Notes: generated from the letters alone by a model not told the origin. 10,627 bases of DNA from Methanocella_A sp035319305 (GCA_035319305.1 DATHCY010000261.1:1-10627), one strand, 5' to 3'; counted from the stretch's first letter, positions 1-5,697 are shown. Translations and numbers: made by a program.

Positions 1-586
1 CCAGATCGACGCAGTTCTCGCGGATTTTGACGTCGGATACGCCAAGACCGGTATGCTGTCTAGGGCCGATACAGTCCGGTGCGTGGCCCGCAAAGTCTCC
101 GAATATGGCCTTAAGGTGGTGGTCGATCCTGTGATGACCGCCGAAGCTGGCGGCCGGTTGCTGAACCTGGACGCGGTTGAGACGCTGAAATCCGAGCTTC
201 TACCGCTGGCCGAGGTGGCCACCCCGAACGTTTATGAGGCCTCAACCCTCTCAGGCGTCTCAATCTCCGATATGGATTCCGCCCGCGAAGCATGTAGGGA
301 GATACGATCGTTCGGAGTGAAGAGCGTCGTGCTCACCGGCGGCCATTTCGGCGGTACCGACCTCCTCTTTGATGGGGAGTTCCACGTTTACCAAGGGGAT
401 CTCGTGAGGGGCGGCACCCATGGTACCGGCTGCACTCACTCTGCGGCCATGACTTCGTTTCTAGTGCGCGGGAAGCCCCTGACAGAAGCTTGCGAACAGG
501 CCAAAGCCTTCGTGATGAACTCCATTCAGAACTCGATGGGCGTGGGCAGCGGGGTACATCCGGTGAACCCCGGCGGAGTTCGATAA
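1..586 (+). CDS. thiD: Hydroxymethylpyrimidine-phosphate kinase ThiD, 5'-truncated by the window edge
   Basis: The reading frame is open from base 2, so the gene starts before the window; 194 residues are visible of a family that is usually about 260. The enzyme phosphorylates HMP/HMP-phosphate to HMP-pyrophosphate in thiamine synthesis and belongs to the ribokinase-like fold. Counting from base 2, I see the core segment VDPVM (41-45), TPN (74-76), the LTGGH strand (111-115) and the anion-hole/catalytic loop GTHGTGCTHSAA (138-149) with the reactive Cys at 144. The protein ends at HPVNP soon after the kinase domain, so there is no C-terminal ThiN (thiamine-phosphate synthase) fusion of the kind common in archaea. 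The internal ATG at 53 is not the start, since family sequence (DVGYAKTG) continues upstream of it. The assignment to the ThiD family is secure; a bifunctional HMP/HMP-P activity is family knowledge only. Confidence 0.93.
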   Translation, partial: QIDAVLADFDVGYAKTGMLSRADTVRCVARKVSEYGLKVVVDPVMTAEAGGRLLNLDAVETLKSELLPLAEVATPNVYEASTLSGVSISDMDSAREACREIRSFGVKSVVLTGGHFGGTDLLFDGEFHVYQGDLVRGGTHGTGCTHSAAMTSFLVRGKPLTEACEQAKAFVMNSIQNSMGVGSGVHPVNPGGVR

Positions 587-622
587 TTCAGTTCGATAAT
601 TCTCCACAAATTATCAATTATC
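577..622. repeat. 13-bp tandem duplication plus paired inverted repeats after thiD
   Basis: The 13-mer agttcgataattc occurs twice in direct tandem (577-589 and 590-602), straddling the thiD stop codon at 584-586. The two gataatt cores (582-588, 595-601) are followed by two aattatc copies (609-615, 616-622), so the block can fold as a stem with a 7-nt loop (595-615) or a larger nested stem. It may act as the 3' end structure of the thiD transcript; no long T tract follows. The function is inferred. Confidence 0.6.
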
Positions 623-637
623 AAGTAAAAAGTCAAG

Positions 638-742
638 TGTCGGAGGGGGGATCCGAACCCCCGACCTTCGGATGTCTCAGGCTATGGCGAGTATTCAATA
701 CCCTATGAGTCCGACGCCCTAACCAGACTAGGCCACTCCGAC
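638..742 (-). tRNA. tRNA-Met (CAU), probably elongator, with a 30-nt archaeal intron
   Basis: Read on the minus strand from 742, the acceptor arm is GTCGGAG paired with CTCCGAC (645-639), with discriminator A at 638 and no encoded CCA. The D arm is GCCT/GGGC around a GG-containing loop. The anticodon stem is TCGGA/TCCGA, the variable loop is AGGTC, and the T arm is GGGGG-TTCGGAT-CCCCC. The spliced anticodon loop reads CTCATAA, giving anticodon CAU at 707-705. The intron sits after position 37 (listed separately). G1-C72 argues against an archaeal initiator, which normally has A1-U72. Elongator Met is the best call; an Ile2 tRNA, whose CAU would be modified to agmatidine-AU, cannot be excluded from sequence alone. 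A TATA-like box lies about 32 bp upstream. Confidence 0.93.
674..703 (-). other. tRNA intron with bulge-helix-bulge splice sites
   Basis: These 30 nt separate tRNA positions 37 and 38. The exon-intron junctions form a canonical archaeal bulge-helix-bulge: anticodon stem TCGGA/TCCGA, then 3-nt bulges TA|G and AC|A flanking a 4-bp central helix CTCA (709-706) with TGAG (679-676). The intron side closes with GG/CC and TAT/ATA around a bulged G. This is the substrate shape for the archaeal splicing endonuclease EndA. Removal restores a normal 7-nt anticodon loop. Confidence 0.9.
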
Positions 743-768
743 ATCACAATAACAATCTGGCATACCTT

Positions 769-778
769 AAAATATATC
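769..778 (-). promoter_or_regulatory. TATA box for the tRNA gene
   Basis: On the minus strand this reads GATATATTTT, centred about 32 bp before the mature tRNA 5' end at 742. That fits an archaeal TATA box with a short 5' leader removed by RNase P. It overlaps a small palindrome, tatatc-aaat-gatata. Confidence 0.55.
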
Positions 779-821
779 AAATGATATAACTTTTGCGGTT
801 TCTTTGCCCTGCTGGTTGGTA

Positions 822-1517
822 TTATTTTTTCCTTTCGATACGCCGAACTTGTTCCTCGCCGCCGATATAAACAACATCGACGTTGGTGAAGATGCCATGT
901 TCTACCAGCCCCGCTATATTTGACATCTTCCGGCTCAGCCCCGCCGGTTCCATAATCTGCCCAAAGCTGCAGTCAATAACCAGGTTGCCATTTTCCGTTA
1001 TGACGGGCCCATCCTTTCCTGTCCCTGTTCTTACCATGCAGGTTCCTCCAATCTTCGTCAACTCTTTATCGACCAGCTTTCTCGCATAGGGGATCACCTC
1101 GACCGGTACCGGCCGGTCGAGAATTCTACCGAATTTTTTCTCATCTATCACTATGACGAACTGCTTCGCAGAGCAGGAGACGATCTTTTCCCTTGTGTGT
1201 GCCGCACCGCCGCCTTTGATGGCGTTCAGGGAGGCGTCGATTTGGTCCGCGCCGTCTATGGCGATATCCAGTTCCTGAAAGGTATTTAGGTCTGTTAGCG
1301 TAATCCCGCAATCAATGGCAAGCGCTTCGCTGGCGTATGATGTGGGGACGCCTAGGATCCCGAGCCCATCTTCCCTGACACGTCGGCCCAGCAGCCGTAT
1401 CGCGTATGCCACGGTCGAGCCCGTGCCAAGCCCCACGATCATGCCGTCCTTCACCAGATCGCAGGCCTTTTCGGCTGCATTTTTCTTTGCTAGGTCGCTG
1501 CCGGATAGATCTTTCAT
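822..1517 (-). CDS. rpiA: Ribose-5-phosphate isomerase A
   Basis: This 231-residue protein interconverts ribose-5-phosphate and ribulose-5-phosphate, supplying ribose-phosphate for nucleotides and PRPP; many methanogens make pentoses by the reverse ribulose-monophosphate route and need this step. Visible signatures are the phosphate-binding loop GLGTGST (29-35), the catalytic DGADQID segment (88-94) and KGGGAAHTREK (101-111). The Lys/Glu region VIDEKKFG lies at 123-130, and a C-terminal NVDVVYIG strand follows at 212-219. The length matches the family. The ATG at 1517 starts directly at the family N-terminus; a weak AT-rich element on the minus strand near 1543-1551 is correctly spaced for a short-leader transcript. 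It is transcribed away from the orc1/cdc6 gene. The one unusual spot is His107, where many homologues have Leu; I attach no functional meaning to it. Confidence 0.97.
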   Translation of the reverse strand: MKDLSGSDLAKKNAAEKACDLVKDGMIVGLGTGSTVAYAIRLLGRRVREDGLGILGVPTSYASEALAIDCGITLTDLNTFQELDIAIDGADQIDASLNAIKGGGAAHTREKIVSCSAKQFVIVIDEKKFGRILDRPVPVEVIPYARKLVDKELTKIGGTCMVRTGTGKDGPVITENGNLVIDCSFGQIMEPAGLSRKMSNIAGLVEHGIFTNVDVVYIGGEEQVRRIERKK

Positions 1518-1766
1518 TGCAGCTAACTGGGCCTCTCGCAGGAAAAATATTACGGTTCATTTATTCTGATGGGTGCATTCGACAGTTGCTCTCACTGCTC
1601 TTTAAACGCCTGATATAATAGTATCTAAACTCTTTGAAAATATTAAAAGCCGTCCACAGAACCTATTTATAAGATGTCATACATTACTTTCAGTACGCAT
1701 TATGGATAACTTTTAAGCAAGGACATATAATATAAAACAAATCGAAAGTATTTAGCCGGGTTGCCA
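1518..1766. other. AT-rich divergent intergenic region, possible origin-proximal DNA
   Basis: This 249-bp gap separates rpiA (-) from orc1/cdc6 (+). It is markedly richer in A+T than the flanking genes, holds TATA-like tracts at 1666-1673 (tttataag) and 1726-1737, and contains tccacagaac at 1653-1662. The last loosely resembles the core of archaeal origin recognition boxes (TTCCACAGGAAA). I see no convincing array of repeated boxes, so an origin is possible but not shown. Confidence 0.4.
1726..1737 (+). promoter_or_regulatory. TATA box for orc1/cdc6
   Basis: The tract tataatataaaa is centred at about 1732, which predicts transcription start near 1757-1759 and a leader of only a few nucleotides before the ATG at 1767 or TTG at 1761. 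No Shine-Dalgarno sequence is visible, consistent with a leaderless or nearly leaderless mRNA. Confidence 0.6.
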
Positions 1767-2894
1767 ATGAACAAAGACCTATTGCTCTGGGACCAGACCA
1801 TATTTCGGGAAGAACAGTACTTTGAGCTTGACTTCTTGCCCGAAAACCTGCTCCACAGGGAGTCACAGATCAAATCGCTACAATTCAGCATAGCCCCGGC
1901 ACTGCGCGGCGCTACACCCCTCAACGCCTACTGTCGAGGCGCCCCAGGCACCGGCAAGACCTCGGCCTTGCTGAAAGTCTTCGAGGATGTGGAGGCAGCC
2001 ACCCAGAAAGTCCTACCCGTGTATATCAACTGCCAGGTAGACTCGACCCGCTACGCAATCTTCGCCCAGATATTCAAAAAATTAGCGGGATATCCCCCGC
2101 CATCGTCCGGCATCTCCTTCAAGAAACTATTCTCCCAGATCTCCAAGCACCTCGTGGAGAAGAGGAAGGTGCTCATCGTCGCCCTCGATGACATCAACTA
2201 TCTGATGATGAGCAAAGAGATCGATGACGTATTATATTCGCTGTTGCGGATGCACGAAGTGCAACCAGGCGCAAAAGTAGGGGTGATATCTATCCTCAGC
2301 GACCTGACGCTGGATATGGCGAAGAATCTCTCCCCCCAGGTGCAGTCCGTGTTGCTACCGGAAGAGATCGTCTTCCCCCAGTACTCCGAAAATGAGATCA
2401 GAGACATACTGCGCTACCGGATCAAATACGGCTTCTTCCCCAACGTGGTCTCTGACGAGACCCTGGAGCAGGTAACCCAGTATACCTGCGATGCCGGCGA
2501 TCTGCGGGTCGGCATCAACATGCTCAAGCGCTCCGGCCTCAACGCCGAGCGCAGATCCAGCAAGGCGATCTCCCCAGAAGACGTGGGGAAGGCATATGAG
2601 GGATCCAAGTATGTTCACCTCAACTACGTGGTGCGCAGCCTCAAAAAGGAGGAGAAAGTCATCCTCCAGTGCATCGTGGGCGCCGGCAGACAGGAGTTAA
2701 TGTCCGGCGAACTGTACGATTGCTTCAAAGGAAAGACCGGACTGGGATACACGTCCTTCTACGAGATGGTCAACCGGCTGGAGACGCTGAAGTTATTAAC
2801 GATAAGCAGCACCGGGAAGGGTACCAGAGGCCAGAGCAGGTTGATTTCTCTTAAATACGATCCGAAGGAGATAGAACGGCGGATCGATCTATAA
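1767..2894 (+). CDS. Orc1/Cdc6-family replication initiator
   Basis: This 375-residue AAA+ protein has the winged-helix C-terminus typical of archaeal Orc1/Cdc6, which binds origin repeats and loads the MCM helicase. The Walker A motif is GAPGTGKT (58-65), Walker B is VLIVALDD (135-142), the sensor-1 strand is ISILSDL (174-180), sensor-2 is GDLRVGI (244-250) with Arg247, and the winged helix spans about 285-375. Two motif positions differ from classical Orc1: Walker B is DD rather than DE, and the sensor-1 Asn appears replaced by Ser178. That suggests a divergent paralogue of the kind found beside a principal Orc1 in methanogens. The ATG at 1767 is preferred; an in-frame TTG at 1761 would add two residues. 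The gene stands alone, with an AT-rich gap before it and a structured GC-rich gap after it. Family certain; the paralogue role is inferred. Confidence 0.95.
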   Translation: MNKDLLLWDQTIFREEQYFELDFLPENLLHRESQIKSLQFSIAPALRGATPLNAYCRGAPGTGKTSALLKVFEDVEAATQKVLPVYINCQVDSTRYAIFAQIFKKLAGYPPPSSGISFKKLFSQISKHLVEKRKVLIVALDDINYLMMSKEIDDVLYSLLRMHEVQPGAKVGVISILSDLTLDMAKNLSPQVQSVLLPEEIVFPQYSENEIRDILRYRIKYGFFPNVVSDETLEQVTQYTCDAGDLRVGINMLKRSGLNAERRSSKAISPEDVGKAYEGSKYVHLNYVVRSLKKEEKVILQCIVGAGRQELMSGELYDCFKGKTGLGYTSFYEMVNRLETLKLLTISSTGKGTRGQSRLISLKYDPKEIERRIDL

Positions 2895-2949
2895 CAGTAG
2901 TACTTCTTCCAATGGGTCGCCTAGCGGCTCCTAGCAGCATACAACAATC

Positions 2950-2959
2950 GTTATAAAGA
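2950..2959 (+). promoter_or_regulatory. TATA box ahead of the structured region
   Basis: The tract gttataaaga is a good archaeal TATA box on the + strand and predicts transcription start near 2978-2982, just where GC-rich stem-loop-rich DNA begins. No obvious protein gene follows it in that orientation. The same bases are a weaker match on the minus strand. Confidence 0.45.
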
Positions 2960-2974
2960 TCTTCCTTCACGTGC

Positions 2975-3191
2975 GACGGTCGCCTGGCAGCGTCCCACCC
3001 GGTTTTAGGGTTCTGCCGTCGGGATCCGGCCTGCCGCCCCGTAACGAAGGGATCGGCGATCCCTTAGCCGCTCTCCCCATTACGTGTGCTCGCAAGCGCG
3101 GCCCCGGCCGTCCGGGGGCCTCGAAAAACCATGGAGCGCCCATCAGGGCTGCAGTCGACCTGCTAAAAACTACTAGTACGTTAAGAACTAG
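2975..3191 (+). ncRNA. Candidate structured non-coding RNA, family unknown
   Basis: This GC-rich stretch after a TATA box can fold into successive stem-loops: GGCAG/CTGCC (2986-2990 with 3013-3017), AAGGGATC/GATCCCTT with a 3-nt loop (3047-3065), GTGCT/AGCGC with loop CGCA (3086-3099), GGCCCCGG/CCGGGGGCC with a 4-nt loop and one bulge (3100-3120), GCCC/GGGC (3138-3149), GCAG/CTGC (3151-3163) and CTAGT/ACTAG (3173-3191). I looked for SRP RNA (GGAA-loop S domain) and RNase P RNA (conserved GGAAA-type core) and found neither signature on either strand. A short GTG-initiated frame (2971-3231, 86 codons) overlaps it and contains an AT-hook-like KRGPGRPG, but the predicted transcription start falls after that GTG and the protein resembles nothing I know. 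The RNA ends are guesses. The hairpins are seen; transcription and function are inferred. Confidence 0.35.
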
Positions 3192-3332
3192 ACGGCTGCC
3201 GATCAGCGAAATAGGTGACAACGGCCGATGACCCAATTCACATATAACGGAATCGCAGGCCAATCGACAACCTGGAAAGCGATATCTTTCCTACTCCTGT
3301 ACTGTGCACTGCACCGATTTTCGTCTGAACAG
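3192..3332. other. Remaining intergenic DNA before the SWIM-protein stop codon
   Basis: This stretch follows the hairpin cluster and lies downstream of the minus-strand nif3-SWIM gene pair. It contains a TATA-like catataac (3240-3247) on the + strand with nothing convincing after it, and no recognisable gene or repeat. It may include the 3' end of the nif3-SWIM transcript. Confidence 0.5.
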
Positions 3333-3689
3333 CTATCTTTTGCCTCCAGGGTCACCCCCGTATTCCCTCTGCAGGATGATGTCTGAATACCAGGCATCAA
3401 CGGTTTGATACTCGCCTGTAGCAGCCGCGATCTTGGTCGCTAGCGAGTGGTAGCAGATGCCGCCCTGCTTGGATAGCCGGTACAGATAATCGCGGCAGGT
3501 GCAGAAGTCGCCTTCGACTACGTACTCGCCCTTCCGCCCTCCGACTACGAAGAAATCCCGGTACTTTTTCACCCGGCCGGATCGTACCAGGGCAATGGCA
3601 TTTTTTCCCCTGACGCCGAACTCCCGGATGATTTCATCCTCAAGCCCATCTTCGAGGGTCCTGTTTTTCAGACGGTCGAGCACGCTCAC
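3333..3689 (-). CDS. Small SWIM zinc-finger protein
   Basis: This 118-residue protein carries a SWIM zinc-finger pattern CxCx(13)CxH: Cys63, Cys65, Cys79 and His81, within FCTCRDYLYRLSKQ-GGICYHSLA. SWIM fingers bind zinc and serve in DNA or protein contacts. In eukaryotes the SWS1/Shu2 proteins use one while regulating Rad51-type recombination, and short archaeal SWIM proteins have been proposed as relatives; that link is family knowledge and does not prove function here. The N-terminal 60 residues are charged, with a predicted beta-rich segment (YRDFFVVGGRKGEYVVEGDF) leading into the finger. The start is GTG at 3689, whose last two bases overlap the TGA stop of nif3 (GTGA), so the two genes are probably co-transcribed and translationally coupled. 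No membrane segment or catalytic domain is visible. Confidence 0.88.
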   Translation of the reverse strand: MSVLDRLKNRTLEDGLEDEIIREFGVRGKNAIALVRSGRVKKYRDFFVVGGRKGEYVVEGDFCTCRDYLYRLSKQGGICYHSLATKIAAATGEYQTVDAWYSDIILQREYGGDPGGKR

Positions 3690-4432
3690 CCTCTAATCAC
3701 CCGGATTTCAGGGGGGTCGTCGATGAACTCCGCGCTGACGTTTTTACTGCTGCTGAGCCTCTCAGCCAGCCTCTTCATCGCCGGAGCCTCGGTGAAGTAG
3801 TGTGGCGCGGAGATCAGCGCGACATCGCCCCGGTCCCGGATCACGTCGTGCCGCAGCTCGGACGACACCAACACGTCGGCCTCGAGCTTTCTGGCGATCG
3901 GTAACGCTTCTCTAAATGCGCTGCCGGCGGCGGTGACGACCGTGCAAATCTCCCTATCGGGCTTTCCGACCATCTCAACCTCAACCTTCAACGCCTTCGA
4001 AGCGGCGGCGGCGAGCGATTTCAGGGTCTGGTCCTCGACGATCCCGGCCCGGCAAAGGTCCACGGAGACCGCGTCCCTCAAATCGAGCAGATCGGCCAGC
4101 GTCTCGTTGACGCCTCCGGGAGCCCGGTCGTAGTTGGTGTGCATGGCGTAGAGGGATATATCGTTCTCCAGCAGCGGCTTCAGCACGTTCGCCAGGTCGG
4201 TATTGATCGAGGTCAGCGGGTTCCAGATCAGCGTGTGGTGGACGACGATCGCCTGGGCGTGCATGTCGACGGCCCGCTGGACCACGAAGGGCGTGGGATC
4301 CAGGGCGGTGGCTACTTTGGTGACTTTTTCATAGCCAGGGACTATGAGCCCAATCTTGCCATGGTCGAAGTCCTCTGCCAACTCGGGAGGGGCGATGGCC
4401 TCCAGTGCGAGGATCAGCGCAGAAAGCTCCAT
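3686..4432 (-). CDS. NIF3/DUF34-family metal-binding protein
   Basis: This 248-residue protein has the two-part metal-site layout of the NIF3 family: HHTLIW (65-70), HTNYDRAPGGVNETLA (98-113) and SAPHYFTE (208-215). His65/His66, His98, Asp102, His211 and Glu215 are the probable dinuclear metal ligands. SSELRHD (190-196) stands where homologues have a TGD-like loop. The family is near-universal; proposed roles include metal chaperone and GTP cyclohydrolase I type 2-like activity, and none is settled, so I leave the function open. The start at 4432 is preferred over upstream ATGs (an open frame runs to 4522) because it begins at the family N-terminus. A TATA box at 4481-4492 also predicts transcription start near 4461, and GGTG sits 5 nt before the ATG. 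It overlaps the SWIM gene by 4 nt. Confidence 0.92.
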   Translation of the reverse strand: MELSALILALEAIAPPELAEDFDHGKIGLIVPGYEKVTKVATALDPTPFVVQRAVDMHAQAIVVHHTLIWNPLTSINTDLANVLKPLLENDISLYAMHTNYDRAPGGVNETLADLLDLRDAVSVDLCRAGIVEDQTLKSLAAAASKALKVEVEMVGKPDREICTVVTAAGSAFREALPIARKLEADVLVSSELRHDVIRDRGDVALISAPHYFTEAPAMKRLAERLSSSKNVSAEFIDDPPEIRVIRG

Positions 4433-4480
4433 GTGTACACCGTTTAGAAGATAAAGATCATTGGTGGTAATGGTTAAAAT

Positions 4481-4492
4481 AGTTTTTATAGG
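4481..4492 (-). promoter_or_regulatory. TATA box for the nif3-SWIM pair
   Basis: On the minus strand it reads CCTATAAAAACT, centred near 4487. Transcription would start near 4461, leaving a leader of about 29 nt with a GGTG ribosome-binding element before the ATG at 4432. This supports the shorter nif3 start. Confidence 0.6.
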
Positions 4493-4507
4493 TATAATAG
4501 ATCGCTC

Positions 4508-4547
4508 CTGACATACTCCCACAAGCTTTAGCTGGGGGGTATGTCAG
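4508..4547. mobile_element. Solo palindrome resembling an IS200/IS605-type end (PATE-like)
   Basis: The arms CTGACATAC (4508-4516) and GTATGTCAG (4539-4547) are perfectly complementary, and TCCC (4517-4520) continues the stem against GGGG (4535-4538), giving 13 bp including one T-G wobble. The 14-nt loop, ACAAGCTTTAGCTG, contains the mini-stem AGCT-TT-AGCT. Hairpins with a GCTTTAGC core, G-rich arm and a terminal ATGTCA are characteristic of the ends of IS200/IS605-family elements and their small non-autonomous derivatives. No transposase or TnpB gene is present here. It lies between the moaA stop and the nif3 promoter. It lacks a downstream T tract, so a terminator is less likely. The element identity is inferred from resemblance. 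Confidence 0.45.
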
Positions 4548-4626
4548 AGTTTGAAAAGGAAAACAATGTAAAAGTCTGGACGGATCGTATGAATTATCCG
4601 AGGTACTGGTAAAATGTGACCGGAGA

Positions 4627-5565
4627 TCAGGGCTCGTGGATTTTATGCGGCCGCGTCGGCAATGTGATATTCTGCTTGAAGAACGGCTCTCTTCCGCCGA
4701 CGACCTTTAGCAGGGTCTCTTCCACTTCCGCGTCGGTCATACCGCGAATACTGACCAGGTTGTCGTTACATAACAAGCAAGGCTTGAGCCTGTAGTCGGA
4801 TGTGACCCTCAATCGATTACAGTTCATGCAGAACTCGGAATTGTCGATGGGTCGGACGACCTCTACCTCGGCCCCGCCTAGGTAGTACTTTGTCCGTCGG
4901 TGCATCTCACGGGACACGGCCTTGTCGGATCTGGCCTTGATTTTTTGCTCCAGCGAGGCCACGTCTGCGTGGTAGCTGAAAGAGCCTCGGAAGTTCATGA
5001 GTTCGATGAGTTGCAGGACCAGCGGTTTGCCTCGGATGAAGTCGATCATTCGGTCGACCTCGTCCTCGTTGATACCCTTGAGGCAGACCATGTTGATCTT
5101 GATCGGCACCAGCCCGACGGATATGGCAGCATCAATGCCGTCCAGCACGTCCCGGAACTCGTTTTTCAGGCATTTGGTAATGAATGTGAAGCGGTCTCTG
5201 TCCATGGAATCCAGGCTAACGTTGACCCGGTCCAGCCCGGCCTCCTTCAGCGATTTCGCCCTGTTCGCCAGCATGGTGCCGTTGGTGGTGACTGAGACGT
5301 CGCGCATCGGTGGCAGTGCCCGCAGGATATCCTCAAAATCCTGGCGTACGAGGGGTTCGCCCCCGGAGAACTTGATTTTGTCGACCCCATACTTCGCACA
5401 GATCCTGGTGATCTGTGCGACCTCGTCCACGGTGATCTCGCTGTTGCTGCCGCCCTGTTCGCCCTCGTTATGGCAGTAGATGCACCTCAGGTTGCACCGG
5501 TTGGTAAGTGAAATTCTTAAACTAGAAATCTTACGCCCGTAGGCATCGGTTAGCCCATCCCGCAT
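4627..5565 (-). CDS. moaA: GTP 3',8-cyclase MoaA (molybdopterin synthesis)
   Basis: This radical-SAM enzyme converts GTP to 3',8-cyclo-GTP, the first step of molybdopterin synthesis; methanogens need the cofactor for molybdenum or tungsten formylmethanofuran dehydrogenase and formate dehydrogenase. The N-terminal cluster motif is CNLRCIYC (Cys24, 28, 31), the SAM-binding segment is SGGEPLVR (67-74), and a second, C-terminal [4Fe-4S] site is given by CMNC (246, 249) with Cys263 in KPCLLC. The chosen ATG at 5565 gives 312 residues beginning MRDGLTDAYGRK, which lines up with the usual MoaA N-terminus. An in-frame ATG at 5592 would add nine residues (MCGQCYFFT), but a TATA box at 5609-5616 places the transcription start near 5586, downstream of it. 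The C-terminal GG tail of bacterial MoaA is absent, as in archaeal forms. It stands alone, upstream of nif3. Confidence 0.95.
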   Translation of the reverse strand: MRDGLTDAYGRKISSLRISLTNRCNLRCIYCHNEGEQGGSNSEITVDEVAQITRICAKYGVDKIKFSGGEPLVRQDFEDILRALPPMRDVSVTTNGTMLANRAKSLKEAGLDRVNVSLDSMDRDRFTFITKCLKNEFRDVLDGIDAAISVGLVPIKINMVCLKGINEDEVDRMIDFIRGKPLVLQLIELMNFRGSFSYHADVASLEQKIKARSDKAVSREMHRRTKYYLGGAEVEVVRPIDNSEFCMNCNRLRVTSDYRLKPCLLCNDNLVSIRGMTDAEVEETLLKVVGGREPFFKQNITLPTRPHKIHEP

Positions 5566-5608
5566 CGTAAAGAAATAGCATTGTCCGCACATATTAACTT
5601 TATGTATT

Positions 5609-5616
5609 TAATATAA
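5609..5616 (-). promoter_or_regulatory. TATA box for moaA
   Basis: The minus strand reads TTATATTA followed by AATAC. Its centre near 5612 predicts a transcript start near 5586, which favours the ATG at 5565 over that at 5592. Confidence 0.5.
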
Positions 5617-5655
5617 GTGCTAAACATTTCATATGCTCGCAACCTGCATAGTTTA

Positions 5656-5683
5656 CTTGGTCTGATGGCCTTGGTCTGATGGC
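5656..5683. repeat. Perfect 14-bp tandem duplication upstream of ilvD
   Basis: The sequence cttggtctgatggc occurs twice back to back (5656-5669 and 5670-5683). It ends about 15 bp before the ilvD TATA box and is followed by a gctgc/gcagc inverted repeat (5682-5698). The position fits a regulator-binding site, but replication slippage would look the same. Confidence 0.6.
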
Positions 5684-5697
5684 TGCCGTGCCAGCAG

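Noticed and set aside
638..742. A tRNA with another anticodon, such as CTC (Glu), or a non-intronic long-variable-arm tRNA
   Set aside because: Only the CTCATAA loop with intron after position 37 gives complete stems together with a perfect bulge-helix-bulge.
1848..1868. An ORB-like ctccacagggag inside the orc1/cdc6 coding region
   Set aside because: It encodes the conserved LLHRESQ segment, so the resemblance is explained by coding constraint.
2975..3191. SRP RNA or RNase P RNA
   Set aside because: Size and GC content suggested them, but I could not find the SRP helix-8 GGAA loop region or the RNase P conserved core on either strand.
2967..3263. A 98-codon frame on the minus strand of the structured gap
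   Set aside because: Its composition follows GC content and it matches no family I know; no promoter or ribosome-binding site supports it.
4433..4522. A 30-residue N-terminal extension of NIF3 running toward the palindrome
   Set aside because: It crosses the TATA box at 4481-4492 and the predicted transcription start, and the family N-terminus begins at ATG 4432.
4508..4547. The palindrome as an intrinsic terminator of moaA
   Set aside because: No T tract follows on the moaA strand, and archaeal termination relies mainly on T-rich runs rather than stem-loops.
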